Translations under genes and position numbers: made by a program | Shown: piece after piece, positions 49,636-59,572 of the stretch | Numbering within the stretch: the stretch's first letter is position 1 | Layout of the letters: each line of letters opens with the position of its first letter | The notes under the pieces: model-generated | Told to the model about the DNA's origin: nothing | What the model saw: only the letters and a program-made list of their open reading frames with translations | Databases searched by the model: none | Assembly: GCF_003815915.1 (NCBI RefSeq) | Contig: NZ_CP033929.1 | Location: 2,232,001 to 2,296,000 of the forward strand | Source of the DNA: Chryseobacterium indoltheticum | Lineage (GTDB): Bacteria > Bacteroidota > Bacteroidia > Flavobacteriales > Weeksellaceae | Direction of reading: 5' to 3' | Length of the DNA stretch: 64,000 bases

Positions 49636-51528
49636 TTAAAGCTCAAGCCATCTCATTTCGTGGTTTTCCAGCTTTTCGGCAAGGCTTTCCAATTCGGCAG
49701 AAAGTTTTGATATTTTTTCGTAATCAGATTCATTATTCAGTTGTTCCAAAATGGCGGCTCTTTTATCTTCAAATTCCGGAATCTCTTTTTCAATGGTTTC
49801 CAATTCGCGCTGTTCTTTGAAAGAAAGTTTCTTTTTTGGAGCCTGAGTTTTTGGAGCTTCAGCGACAACCGGTTTTTCAATTACTTTTTCAACGACAGTT
49901 TTTGCTTTTTTATCTTCATTTTTTTGGTTTCCGTCTTCAAGTTTTTTATTTTCTCGGTATTCTGAAAAGTTTCCTATGAAATCTTTGATTTTCCCTTCGC
50001 CTTCAAACGCTAAAATGTGATCAACAATACGATCCATAAAATATCTGTCGTGGGAAACGATAATCAAACTTCCCTGAAAGTTTAAAAGAAAATTTTCCAA
50101 AACCGTTAAAGTCGGAAGGTCAAGATCATTCGTGGGCTCATCAAAAATCAAAAAGTTTGGGTTTTGATAAAGAATATACATCAAATGCAGTCTTCTTTTT
50201 TCACCTCCTGAAAGTTTAGAGATCGGTGAATATTGAGTTTGATCGTCAAATAAGAATAATCTTAAAAACTGCGATGCAGTAATCGTTCTTCCGTTGGCCA
50301 AAGGAAAGTTTTCCGAAATTTCTTTGATGAAATCAATCACCCTTTCTTCCTCTTTATATTTGAGGCCTTTCTGTGAAAAATATCCGAACTTAATGGTTTC
50401 TCCGGTTTCAATTTCTCCGGAATCTTTTGGCTCAAAACCTTGAATGATATTGAGTAAAGTAGATTTTCCGGCTCCGTTTTTTCCTACAATTCCTACCTTT
50501 TCGCCTCTTTGAAAAGAATAACTGAAATCTTTCAGCAATAATTTATCACCATAACTTTTAGAAATATCTTTAAGTTCCAGAATCTTGTTACCCAATCTTT
50601 TCATTTCAAAATCAAGCTCCAAAGACTCTTTTCGGGTATCTGTTTTAGCTACTTTTTCAGTTTCGTAAAAATCATCTTGTCTGGATTTTGATTTGGTAGT
50701 TCTCGCTTTTGGCTGTCTACGCATCCATTCCAGTTCCTTTCTGTAAAGGTTTTGCGCTTTATCGATCGTAGAATTCATATTGTCCTCACGAATCATTTTG
50801 TTTTCAAGATAAGTCGCATACGAACCATTGTGGAAATACATATTCTGATCTTCCATTTCCCAGATAATTCCACAAACTGCATCAAGGAAATAACGGTCGT
50901 GGGTAACAAGAATTAATGTGATTTTTGCTTTATTCAAATAATTTTCAAGCCATTCTACCATTTCCACATCCAAGTGGTTGGTCGGCTCATCCATAATCAA
51001 AAGAGTATGACGGTGCTCGGCTCTTGTTTCTGTTAAAAGTTTTGCCAAAGCAACACGTTTAATCTGTCCACCTGAAAGCATTCCCATTTTCGCTTCAAGA
51101 TCAGTGATTTTAAGCTGAGAAAGAATTTGTGTCATTTCATTCTCAAGATCCCAGGCTTTGTGGATTTCCATTTCAGCCAAAGCTTTTTCCATAAAATCAT
51201 GGTCGTCAGACAATAATGATTTGTGATAGTTTTTTAGCGCTCTGATTGGGGCCGAATCTAAAGTCATCATAAATTCTTCAATCGTCAAATCAGAATCAAA
51301 ATCGATTTCCTGATCAAACAAAACCACCTGAATATCTTTATTAATGACTACCGAACCGCTGTCTGCAATCTCTTTTCCCATTAAGATTTTCAGAAGTGTA
51401 GATTTTCCGCTACCATTTTTGGCAACAATGGCAATTTTGTCACCTTCATTTACGTGAAATGATATATTTTTAAACAAAGTTTTGATGCCATATGATTTGG
51501 TAAGGTTTTCGACAGAAACGTAATTCAT
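49636..51528 (-). CDS. ABC-F family ATPase (Uup/EttA type)
   Basis: 630 residues, two ABC domains on one chain and no membrane segment. Domain 1: Walker A AKNGSGKST (36-44), signature LSGGQIKRVALAK, Walker B LLIMDEPTNHLD. Domain 2: GKNGAGKST, LSGGEKRRLHLM, FLIFDEPTNDLD. The C-terminal end (about 540-630) has a long charged region and a predicted coiled coil (FKEQRELETIEKEIPEFEDKRAAILEQ), which marks it as the Uup branch. These proteins act on the ribosome. A basic linker joins the two domains. Antibiotic-resistance activity cannot be inferred. Confidence 0.95.
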   Translation of the reverse strand: MNYVSVENLTKSYGIKTLFKNISFHVNEGDKIAIVAKNGSGKSTLLKILMGKEIADSGSVVINKDIQVVLFDQEIDFDSDLTIEEFMMTLDSAPIRALKNYHKSLLSDDHDFMEKALAEMEIHKAWDLENEMTQILSQLKITDLEAKMGMLSGGQIKRVALAKLLTETRAEHRHTLLIMDEPTNHLDVEMVEWLENYLNKAKITLILVTHDRYFLDAVCGIIWEMEDQNMYFHNGSYATYLENKMIREDNMNSTIDKAQNLYRKELEWMRRQPKARTTKSKSRQDDFYETEKVAKTDTRKESLELDFEMKRLGNKILELKDISKSYGDKLLLKDFSYSFQRGEKVGIVGKNGAGKSTLLNIIQGFEPKDSGEIETGETIKFGYFSQKGLKYKEEERVIDFIKEISENFPLANGRTITASQFLRLFLFDDQTQYSPISKLSGGEKRRLHLMYILYQNPNFLIFDEPTNDLDLPTLTVLENFLLNFQGSLIIVSHDRYFMDRIVDHILAFEGEGKIKDFIGNFSEYRENKKLEDGNQKNEDKKAKTVVEKVIEKPVVAEAPKTQAPKKKLSFKEQRELETIEKEIPEFEDKRAAILEQLNNESDYEKISKLSAELESLAEKLENHEMRWLEL

Positions 51529-51596
51529 TATATTATGAAGATTTTATTTGAAATTTCAATTGAGCGGCAAAAATACAAAAATTAAACCTTAAAAAT

Positions 51597-52220
51597 ATGT
51601 TTGCAAAATTACGTTTGGTTCCTAAAAAAAGATATTGGGATTATTTCATTTTAGTCGCAAGATTTTTACTTGCTTTTACTTTTATAAAGTACGGCTACAG
51701 TAAACTTGTGGATGGTCAGTTCGGAGTTTCATCCAGTGATTTGCAGGTTCCGTTGAAAGATTTGCCTTTGTTTAAAGTAATGTGGTTTTTATTTGATCAT
51801 GAACCATTAAAAACTGCGGTAGGCATACTTCAAATTATTACGGGAATCTTACTTCTGTTTGAATCAACAGCGATTTTGGGTGTTGTATTTTTTATTCCTA
51901 TTGCTGCAAACATTGTTTTAATGGATTTGAGTTTTATGGATGCTGGAATGGGGCAGGCTTTTGCAAGACGCTTTATATTTTATTTTATCTTATGCCTTTT
52001 AATTTTATGGAATGATAGAGACCGGATAAAAATCATCTGGAATGCAATGATCAAGAAAATTCCGATGAAAAGAAAATTTCCTATATTTCTTTATCTGCTG
52101 TTGCCGTTATTTGCGATCATTTTAGAAATATTACCCGGTATTCCTTATGCTGTTTACTATTATATTACCAATCCGGAAAGAATTTCTGAAAGTTTTAAGA
52201 TTATTCAAAATCTATTCTGA
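51597..52220 (+). CDS. DoxX-like membrane protein
   Basis: 207 residues, four helices of the DoxX-type core plus a fifth C-terminal helix. Visible segments: YFILVARFLLAFTFIKYGYSKLVDGQFG (about 15-42), LKTAVGILQIITGILLLFE, ILGVVFFIPIAANIVLM and the C-terminal RKFPIFLYLLLPLFAIILEIL. DoxX proteins are small redox-linked or quinone-linked membrane proteins, but a specific role is not known. Divergent from the ABC-F gene. Confidence 0.78.
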   Translation: MFAKLRLVPKKRYWDYFILVARFLLAFTFIKYGYSKLVDGQFGVSSSDLQVPLKDLPLFKVMWFLFDHEPLKTAVGILQIITGILLLFESTAILGVVFFIPIAANIVLMDLSFMDAGMGQAFARRFIFYFILCLLILWNDRDRIKIIWNAMIKKIPMKRKFPIFLYLLLPLFAIILEILPGIPYAVYYYITNPERISESFKIIQNLF

Positions 52221-52292
52221 ATTTTTTGTAATTATTTTAATGTAGATTTATGAAACAGATTATATATCAAAACTGAATTTGTTGTCTTTTTA

Positions 52293-53423
52293 ATGTGTTA
52301 TAACTTTAAGATTTTTAATTCAATTAAAGAACTTCCTGAAGAATGGAACTCCATAATCGGGCAACACAATATTATGTTGTCTGAAGAGTATTTTTGTGTT
52401 TTGGAAGAATCAAAACCAACAAATATGAAATATTCTTTTGTTGGTTTCTTTTCTGATGAGGATTTGATTGGCGGAGCGTTATTCCAATATTTAAATTTCA
52501 TCGAGCATAAAAGCTTTCAGAAAGGGGAGATATTGTGCAGCATACGAAATTTTTTGGCTAAACAGTTGAGTAAAGATGTAATGATCTTGGGAAATAATAT
52601 GCTGACCGGACAAAACGGTTTTTATTTCAATACATTAAAAATTTCAACCGAAAAAGCGATCACTATATTGAATGAGGCTTCCAAAGGTGTAGCGAATGTA
52701 TTTGGGAAAACGTCTTTAGTCATTTATAAAGATTATCAGAAATCGTTTTTGAAGAATTTTGATAAAGAAAAATTTAAGTCATTTTATAGGTTTTCAGTTC
52801 AGCCTAATATGATTTTAAATATAAAACCGGAGTGGAAAAGCTTTGAGGATTATTCTAATGATTTGTCTAAAAAATACAGAGCAAGACTAAAATCTGCAAA
52901 GAAGAAGATTGACGGAATTCAAAAAAGAGAATTGGATATTGAGTCAATTAAAAAGTATCAGAATGAAATGAATATTTTGTATCAAAACGTTGCAGAAAAT
53001 GCGCCTTTCAATACTTTTTTTCTTACAAAAAATCATTTTGAAAGTATGAAACAAAATCTTCAGGAAAATTTCAAAGTTTTCGGATATTTTTTTAATGAAA
53101 AACTGATTGGCTTTTATACTTTAATTCTTAATAATAACGATATTGATACGTATTTTTTAGGCTATGATAAAGAGATTCAAAAAGAAAAAAAGATTTACCT
53201 GAATATGCTTTTTGATATGACCGAATTTGGAATTTCAAATCAGTCTAAACGTATTGTTTTCGGTAGAACAGCTCTCGAAATAAAGTCTACGGTTGGTGCA
53301 GAACCTGTAGAGATCTTTGGGTTAATTAAACATAACAACAAAGCTATCAATCCTTTTATGGAAAAGATTTTCACATCATTAAATCCAAAAGTAGGCTGGA
53401 TCCAGAGAAAACCTTTTAAATAA
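52293..53423 (+). CDS. FemAB/GNAT-fold acyltransferase-like protein
   Basis: 376 residues. The C-terminal half (about 195-350) has the GNAT pattern of FemAB or peptidogalycan (BioF2-like) acyltransferases: KYRARLKSAKKKI, QNVAENAPFNTFFLTKNHFESMK, KVFGYFFNEKLIGFYTLILNNNDIDTYFLGYDKE and IYLNMLFDMTEFGI. No signal peptide, so it acts in the cytosol. The donor and acceptor are unknown; similar proteins add amino acids or acyl groups to lipids and cell-wall precursors. Flanked by DoxX-like and a hydrolase fusion gene on the same strand. Confidence 0.75.
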   Translation: MCYNFKIFNSIKELPEEWNSIIGQHNIMLSEEYFCVLEESKPTNMKYSFVGFFSDEDLIGGALFQYLNFIEHKSFQKGEILCSIRNFLAKQLSKDVMILGNNMLTGQNGFYFNTLKISTEKAITILNEASKGVANVFGKTSLVIYKDYQKSFLKNFDKEKFKSFYRFSVQPNMILNIKPEWKSFEDYSNDLSKKYRARLKSAKKKIDGIQKRELDIESIKKYQNEMNILYQNVAENAPFNTFFLTKNHFESMKQNLQENFKVFGYFFNEKLIGFYTLILNNNDIDTYFLGYDKEIQKEKKIYLNMLFDMTEFGISNQSKRIVFGRTALEIKSTVGAEPVEIFGLIKHNNKAINPFMEKIFTSLNPKVGWIQRKPFK

Positions 53424-53549
53424 ATTAAGAAATCTGTTCACTTTTTATGTGATTATTTATATTATTTTTAACTAATCAGAATTTAAATTTAATAGGATTT
53501 TATGAGTGATTTGTAGACGAATTTGAGATTTTTGCTTCAAATTATTATC

Positions 53550-55196
53550 ATGAAAAAAATCAATCTTTTACCATTGCTGTTGACCACCAGTATTTATTAT
53601 TCACAAACCATTTCCGGAACTGTAATTTCTAAAAATGAAAACCAACCGGTTTCTTATGTAAAAATAGGTGTAGAGAAAGAAAATATTGGCGTCATTACCG
53701 ATGAAAAAGGGAATTTTATAATTGATCTTTCTAAAGCAAATATTTCCAACAAAATTAAAGTCGAAGTTGCGGGATACGAGCCTTTTAGTGAAACTGTTGC
53801 CAATTTTATTAAGCAAGATCAACAGAAAATATATCTGAAAGAAAAAGTGAAAAATATTCAGGAGGTTGTTTTAAAAACTAAAAAATTAGTCGATAAAAAT
53901 TGGGGAGTGAATACGAAGACTAAAAGTGTGATGTATTCGGTAAATCCCGCATTCAGAAAAGAAGATTTTTTAGGAGAAACTGCATTGGAATTTAAAGCGA
54001 GTAAAAAATCAAAAATTAAAAATATCAATCTGAATATTGCAAGTATTACGGCAGATCGACCTGTAATTATGCGGTATACGATCTATAACGAAAAGAATGG
54101 TTTGCCGAACGAAAGTATTCTGGATGAAGAAATTACGGTTGAATTAACAAAAGATAAAATTGTTGACGGAACTTTTACTTTGGATGTGAATGACAAAAAT
54201 ATTTGGGTTCAGGGAAAATTTTTTGTGGGAATTCAGTTTTTAAGAGAGTTTGAAGGAAAGCTAAATATCAGTGCTGCGCTTTTCAGAACGGGATATATTA
54301 GAAAGTTTTATGATGAATGGAAGAAAATGACTATTGCTGCTCCGGCCATAAATATTGATGTGAAGGTTGATAAAAATGCAAAAGATGAAAATAAACAGGA
54401 AGAATTGAGTGATGCAAGTGTTGCTTCTCTTTTTCCGGATGTAAGCATTTATCAGGCTGCATCTGAAGAAAGTGTTTTCGGAAAAAATAGTGAAGTTGGA
54501 AAGGTATTTAAGCTGCAAAACGCAGACCTTTATTATGAAGTGTATGGTGAAGGTGAACCGCTTTTTTTACTTCACGGAAATTCGGGAAGTATTAAAGATT
54601 TTTACCAGCAAATCCCGGTACTTTCAAAGCAATATAAAGTGATTGTGATGGATACAAGAGCGCAGGGAAAAAGTATCGATAAAACTAAAAATGATTTTAA
54701 TTATAAGATTTTTGCAGATGATGTAAAAGCTTTGGCTGATAATTTGGGGTTACAAAAAATCAATATTGCAGGATGGAGTGACGGTGGAAATACAGGGTTG
54801 GAATTTGCTTTAAAATATCCTCAAAATTTAAATCGATTGGTTACGATAGGCGCAAACGCTTTTCCCGATGGTGTTGATCAGGAATTAATCAATAATTTTA
54901 ATATTAAATATAAAGTTTTACAGCTGCAAAATAGTCCTGAAAAACTGAATGAAAGAAGACTGTTGAAACTGATGTTGAAAGAACCGAATATCAGCGAGAA
55001 ACAACTCAACAAAATTCAGAATAAAGTACTGGTCATTGCAGGTGAAAAAGATGTCATTAAACAAAGTCATACCGAGTTTTTAGCGAAACAAATCCTTAAC
55101 TCAGAACTGAAAATCTATAAAGATGCCACTCACATGATTCCTTTCGAAAATGCAGATCAGCTTAATCAGGATATTTTAGAATTTTTGAAAAAATAA
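53550..55196 (+). CDS. secreted carboxypeptidase-regulatory-like domain fused to an alpha/beta hydrolase
   Basis: 548 residues from ATG 53550 (an upstream TTG at 53523 is rejected because MKKINLLPLLL opens the signal peptide). Residues 20-97 form a CarboxypepD_reg-like beta sandwich (TISGTVISKNENQPVSYVKIGVE...GVITDEKGNFIID...VAGYEPFSE), the domain usually found on SusC-type receptors. A middle part (about 98-320) has no family I recognise. The C-terminal alpha/beta hydrolase (about 325-548) has HGNSGS as the oxyanion loop and a triad S410 (GWSDGG), D501 (EKDVI) and H528 (ATHMIPF). The architecture is unusual; the substrate is unknown. Confidence 0.88.
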   Translation: MKKINLLPLLLTTSIYYSQTISGTVISKNENQPVSYVKIGVEKENIGVITDEKGNFIIDLSKANISNKIKVEVAGYEPFSETVANFIKQDQQKIYLKEKVKNIQEVVLKTKKLVDKNWGVNTKTKSVMYSVNPAFRKEDFLGETALEFKASKKSKIKNINLNIASITADRPVIMRYTIYNEKNGLPNESILDEEITVELTKDKIVDGTFTLDVNDKNIWVQGKFFVGIQFLREFEGKLNISAALFRTGYIRKFYDEWKKMTIAAPAINIDVKVDKNAKDENKQEELSDASVASLFPDVSIYQAASEESVFGKNSEVGKVFKLQNADLYYEVYGEGEPLFLLHGNSGSIKDFYQQIPVLSKQYKVIVMDTRAQGKSIDKTKNDFNYKIFADDVKALADNLGLQKINIAGWSDGGNTGLEFALKYPQNLNRLVTIGANAFPDGVDQELINNFNIKYKVLQLQNSPEKLNERRLLKLMLKEPNISEKQLNKIQNKVLVIAGEKDVIKQSHTEFLAKQILNSELKIYKDATHMIPFENADQLNQDILEFLKK

Positions 55197-55201
55197 TCAG
55201 T

Positions 55202-56803
55202 TTATTGTTTCAGAAACTTTTCATAATACACTTTATCCTTAGTTTGAATTTTTAAATAATAAGTTCCTTTTGCGAAATCTTCTACTTTGATAGATCTTTG
55301 AGCAGATTTTAAAATCATTCTTCCCAGATTATCGTAAACCTCCGTTAAAATAATTTGTGCTTCAGTCGCAATATTCAGGATGTTTTTTACGGGATTTGGG
55401 AAGATCGCTATTGTATTTTTTTTAACGAGCTCTGAAGTATTTAATGTAGAATTATAAAAACTTCCAAAATTAAGAATTCCATATCCCATTTGATCATTAT
55501 GAGCCGGAAATAATGAAGCACTCTGTCTTAGGTTAGTTCTCATTACATCCCTGTTCATTGTCGGGAAAGCCTGAATTAAACAGGCAACTCCACCTGCAGC
55601 AATAGGCGTTGCAATGGATGTTCCCGAAACTGAAATTGTAGTGTTATTGTTCACTGTTGTTGACGAAGTTCCTCTTGTACTTGCATCCGGTTTTATCATT
55701 CCTAAAGAATTGGGACCGTATGATGAAAATGCAGAAGCATTTCCTGCAGAGTCTACCGAACCAATACTAAAAACCTTCACATTGTCTGCCGGAGTTGTGA
55801 TATAATGCCAAGGAACTTCACCAGAATTTCCCGCTGCAATTAATACAAAAATTCCTTTGTTTACAGCAATTTCACTGGCTCTTCCGATAAAAGATTTTGT
55901 ACCGTTCATGTCATTGTAAGTGTAGCTGTATTTTGGGTCATCAAAATTATTGTAACCTAAAGAAGTTGTGATAATATCAACGCCTTTTCTGTCTGCTTCT
56001 TCCGCGGCTTCAATCCAGTACAACTCTTCTTCAGGAACTTCAACTGTCGAATTTTCGCTGCGATAAAGATAAAAATCGGCATCAGGTGCAGAACCTACAA
56101 AAGTATCGGCAATATAACCGCCAATTGCTCCTAAAACTACCGTTCCATGGTTGTTTAGCGAAGGATTGTAGATGTCTGTGCCTTTCGAAACAAAATCGTA
56201 GCCGCCTTTTATTTTATTATTCGTCCATAATCTTGAAAATGCAGAACCCGTATTTACGGTAGGGAATCCGGTATCAATAACAGCGATCGTTACTCCTGTT
56301 CCGGTAAATCCTGCAAGATGGAGCGGTCTTAAATTGATTTGATCGATTTGTTCAGACCCTGAACCATAATCGAATACAGTTTGGTTTTTCTGAGTTGATT
56401 CAAATTCTGACCATTTATTGGTATTTTGGGTTTTTAAAACTAAAGAAGAATTTTTAGCAAAACTTTCCACCGACTGTACAAAAGGCTGTGTTTTAATTAA
56501 GTTTACCTGCGCTTGATTCGCATTTATGGCAACACCATTCAGCCATTTTGAATAATCAGTGATGGTGAATCCCAAATTTTGTAAGTTTTGAATATAAGAT
56601 TGCTCAATGGGAGCATCTTGATCATTGAGCACAATCCCCAAAGCGGTACGCCTGTCAAGCGACTTTTGGCTAAGCTCGGTAAGAGGATTAGCATAAAACG
56701 CCGCTTTGTTGGGTTTGCCGGTAAAATAAACAAAAACAAGTTCGGTTTGAGCGGAAACCGTGAAGTAACCTGCTAAAAAACAAAACAGTAAAAGTTTTTT
56801 CAT
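55202..56803 (-). CDS. secreted subtilisin-like serine protease with T9SS sorting tail
   Basis: 533 residues, signal peptide (VSA-QT near residue 19), then a prodomain, then an S8 subtilase core. The triad is D177 (AVIDTGFP), H219 (NNHGTVVLGAIGG) and S396 (SGTSIATPIAAG), with oxyanion N326 (AAGNSG). Residues about 466-533 (AIFPNPVKNILNI...VYDNLGRMILKS...FAKGTYYLKIQT) form a type A Por sorting domain, so it is exported by the type IX system and anchored or released outside the cell. It is a probable extracellular protease. Confidence 0.96.
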   Translation of the reverse strand: MKKLLLFCFLAGYFTVSAQTELVFVYFTGKPNKAAFYANPLTELSQKSLDRRTALGIVLNDQDAPIEQSYIQNLQNLGFTITDYSKWLNGVAINANQAQVNLIKTQPFVQSVESFAKNSSLVLKTQNTNKWSEFESTQKNQTVFDYGSGSEQIDQINLRPLHLAGFTGTGVTIAVIDTGFPTVNTGSAFSRLWTNNKIKGGYDFVSKGTDIYNPSLNNHGTVVLGAIGGYIADTFVGSAPDADFYLYRSENSTVEVPEEELYWIEAAEEADRKGVDIITTSLGYNNFDDPKYSYTYNDMNGTKSFIGRASEIAVNKGIFVLIAAGNSGEVPWHYITTPADNVKVFSIGSVDSAGNASAFSSYGPNSLGMIKPDASTRGTSSTTVNNNTTISVSGTSIATPIAAGGVACLIQAFPTMNRDVMRTNLRQSASLFPAHNDQMGYGILNFGSFYNSTLNTSELVKKNTIAIFPNPVKNILNIATEAQIILTEVYDNLGRMILKSAQRSIKVEDFAKGTYYLKIQTKDKVYYEKFLKQ

Positions 56804-56966
56804 CTAATAATTTTTGATAAAGATAAAACAAAATCAATAAAATTTTTGATAGCACTTTAAAATCCTTATTTTTACGAAAATATTCGTTTGAGAAATTGCT
56901 TTATTGATGAAAAAAAGATTAAAACACAAAAGCAATTAAACAAAACTTAAAAAATAAAATTTACAT

Positions 56967-58091
56967 ATGAAAAAGATACAGATGGTTGACTTGCAAAGTC
57001 AGTATTACAAAATTAAAAATGATGTAGACAATGCGGTTTTAAATGTAATGGATTCTGCTGCTTTTATTAACGGACCTGAAGTGAAATCTTTCCAAAATGA
57101 AATGGAAACTTACCTGGATGTAAAACACGTAATTCCTTGTGCTAACGGAACTGATGCTTTGCAAATTGCTTTAATGGGACTAGATTTACAGGAAGGGGAC
57201 GAAGTAATCACCGCTGATTTTACTTTTGCAGCCACGGTTGAAGTTATTCATTTATTAAAACTAAAATCTGTCTTGGTAGATGTAGATTACGATACTTTTA
57301 CTATTTCTACAGAAGCGATAAAAAAGGCAATTACTCCTAAAACAAAAGCAATTATTCCGGTTCATATTTTCGGACAATGTGCCAATATGGAAGAGATTTT
57401 AAAAATTGCTGAAGAACATAATTTATTTGTAATCGAAGACAACGCACAGGCAATCGGTTCTCAATATACTTTTTCAGACGGAAGCGTACGACATGCAGGA
57501 ACGATGTCTACAGTTGGAACGACTTCGTTTTTTCCATCTAAAAACTTAGGTTGCTACGGTGATGGTGGGGCAATTTTCACCAATAATGATGAGCTGGCTC
57601 ACCGTTTAAGAGGAATTGTAAACCACGGAATGTACGAAAGATATTACCATGACGAAGTAGGAGTAAACTCAAGACTAGACAGTATTCAGGCTGCAATTTT
57701 AAGAAAAAAACTTCCGAATCTTGATTCTTATAACGATGCAAGAAGAAAAGCAGCTGATTATTATGATGAAGCTTTTGCGGGGCATGCAAATATTCTGACT
57801 CCGAAAAGAGCAGAAAACTCAACTCACGTATTTCATCAATATACTTTAAGAATTGTAAACGGGAAACGTAATGAATTACAGAAATTCCTTACTGAAAAAG
57901 AAATTCCGGCGATGATCTATTATCCTGTGGCTTTAAGAAAACAAAAAGCGTATTATCAGGAAAGTAATGATGCAGATTTTGTGAATACAGATAAGCTTTT
58001 GGATCAGGTAATTTCTCTTCCGATGCATACCGAATTGGATGAAGAACAGTTGAAGTATATTACTGATGCTGTGTTGGAGTTTATGGGATAA
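56967..58091 (+). CDS. DegT/DnrJ/EryC1/StrS family sugar aminotransferase
   Basis: 374 residues, PLP-dependent fold I. The PLP lysine is K192 in TTSFFPSKNLGCYGDGGAI; IEDNAQAIGSQY (about 156-167) supplies the Asp that holds the PLP ring. Motifs CANGTDALQIALMGLDLQEGDEVITADFTFAATVE match this aminotransferase family, which makes amino sugars for O-antigen, capsule or glycan. The start of a membrane gene overlaps its stop by one base (TAATG), so they are translationally coupled. galE and a cytidylyltransferase follow, so it belongs to a surface-polysaccharide set. Confidence 0.95.
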   Translation: MKKIQMVDLQSQYYKIKNDVDNAVLNVMDSAAFINGPEVKSFQNEMETYLDVKHVIPCANGTDALQIALMGLDLQEGDEVITADFTFAATVEVIHLLKLKSVLVDVDYDTFTISTEAIKKAITPKTKAIIPVHIFGQCANMEEILKIAEEHNLFVIEDNAQAIGSQYTFSDGSVRHAGTMSTVGTTSFFPSKNLGCYGDGGAIFTNNDELAHRLRGIVNHGMYERYYHDEVGVNSRLDSIQAAILRKKLPNLDSYNDARRKAADYYDEAFAGHANILTPKRAENSTHVFHQYTLRIVNGKRNELQKFLTEKEIPAMIYYPVALRKQKAYYQESNDADFVNTDKLLDQVISLPMHTELDEEQLKYITDAVLEFMG

Positions 58092-58507
58092 TGAAAAAAA
58101 GAAATCTGTTTTCTAATGATTTTGTAGATATAGTCAGCAAAATGTTGACACTTTTCATGGTTTTTATTTATATAATAATACTTTTTAATATCAGCATAAG
58201 TACGAAACCAGTGAGATTTATATTTATTGTTTTTTTATTAACTATATCAGTTTTACAATTTTATTTTTTTATAATAAAAAATAGAAAAGGTATTATATTA
58301 ACAAATGTACATCTCTGCATAATGTTAGGGTTTGTAGCTTATGGTTTAATTAAAGACTTGATTATTAATAGATTTTACACAAGCGATACTAACGGATTAA
58401 TTTTTTTTATTTTTATTATTTCGCTGTCGATATTTATTGTAAATAAATATAAAACTTCAACAATTGAATACAGTGATTTAGATGAATTAGGAAAAAAACA
58501 AGATTAA
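58091..58507 (+). CDS. hypothetical membrane protein coupled to the aminotransferase
   Basis: 138 residues with four helices (about 15-32, 38-57, 70-88, 97-116), very AT-rich codon use and no family recognised. The ATG lies in TAATG at the previous stop, a sign of translational coupling, and galE begins 17 bases after its stop. Its position between two sugar-nucleotide enzymes suggests an inner-membrane role in the same pathway, for example an accessory of a glycan lipid carrier (inference). Confidence 0.72.
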   Translation: MKKRNLFSNDFVDIVSKMLTLFMVFIYIIILFNISISTKPVRFIFIVFLLTISVLQFYFFIIKNRKGIILTNVHLCIMLGFVAYGLIKDLIINRFYTSDTNGLIFFIFIISLSIFIVNKYKTSTIEYSDLDELGKKQD

Positions 58508-58524
58508 AAAAACATAAATAAACA

Positions 58525-59547
58525 ATGGCAATACTAGTCACAGGCGGACTTGGATACATCGGTTCTCACACCGTTGTAGAATTAATCAATAATAACTTTG
58601 AAGTAATCATTGTTGATGATTTATCTAATTCAGAAAAATTTATTTTACATAATATTGAGGAAATTACAGGTAAACGACCTATATTTTATCCTTTTGATCT
58701 GAAAAGAAAAGAACTTCTTAATCAGGTTTTTGATGCACATGAGATTGAGGGTTGCATTAATTTTGCAGCTTTTAAAGCAGTTGGCGAAAGTCAGGAAAAA
58801 CCAATTGATTATTATGAAAATAATCTCTTTTCGCTAATCAATATTCTTCAGGAATTTAAAGCCAGAAAAATTTCAAATTTTATTTTCAGTTCATCTTGTA
58901 CGGTTTACGGACAAGCTGATGAAATGCCAATTAATGAAGAGACCCCGCTAAAAATGCCGGAAAGTGTGTACGGGAAAACCAAGCAGATGGGAGAAGAGAT
59001 CTTAAAAGATTTTGCCAAAGCTTATCATAGCAAAATCTGCCTTTTGAGATATTTTAACCCTATTGGAGCACATCCGTCAGCTTTATTGGGAGAATTACCG
59101 ATCGGAGTTCCGAATAATTTGGTACCTTATTTGATGCAGACAGCTGCAGGAATCCGTGAGAAACTAAATATCTGGGGTAATGACTATCCTACGGAAGACG
59201 GAACTGCAATTCGTGACTATATTTATGTTGTAGACCTGGCGAAAGCTCACGTTGCTGCATTGAAAAGTTTAATGAATAAAAATTCTGAAGAAACCGTAAT
59301 TGATATTTATAATCTGGGCACAGGAAGAGGTTCATCAGTTTTGGAAGTAGTACAGGCATTTGAATCTGCAAATGAAGTTGCTGTACCTTATCAGATTTGC
59401 GATAGGAGAGAAGGTGATATCATTGTTGCTTATGCTAATGCTGATAAAGCGGAAAAAGAGCTTAATTGGAAATCTGAAACTTCATTGGAAGAAGCTTTGA
59501 AAACGGTATGGGAATGGCAGAAATATTTGGTGTCGCGAAAAAATTAA
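58525..59547 (+). CDS. galE: UDP-glucose 4-epimerase
   Basis: 340 residues, extended SDR. The NAD motif is GGLGYIGSHT (7-16). The catalytic pair is Y149 and K153 in SVYGKTK, with Ser in FSSSCTVYG (122-129). NPIGAHPSALLGE and the C-terminal DRREGDI...AEKELNWKS are family markers. It interconverts UDP-glucose and UDP-galactose in the cytosol and supplies the glycan cluster. A DUF-like downstream neighbour codes for a nucleotidyltransferase 25 bases later. Confidence 0.97.
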   Translation: MAILVTGGLGYIGSHTVVELINNNFEVIIVDDLSNSEKFILHNIEEITGKRPIFYPFDLKRKELLNQVFDAHEIEGCINFAAFKAVGESQEKPIDYYENNLFSLINILQEFKARKISNFIFSSSCTVYGQADEMPINEETPLKMPESVYGKTKQMGEEILKDFAKAYHSKICLLRYFNPIGAHPSALLGELPIGVPNNLVPYLMQTAAGIREKLNIWGNDYPTEDGTAIRDYIYVVDLAKAHVAALKSLMNKNSEETVIDIYNLGTGRGSSVLEVVQAFESANEVAVPYQICDRREGDIIVAYANADKAEKELNWKSETSLEEALKTVWEWQKYLVSRKN

Positions 59548-59572
59548 AATTACAAATAACAGTATAAATAAT

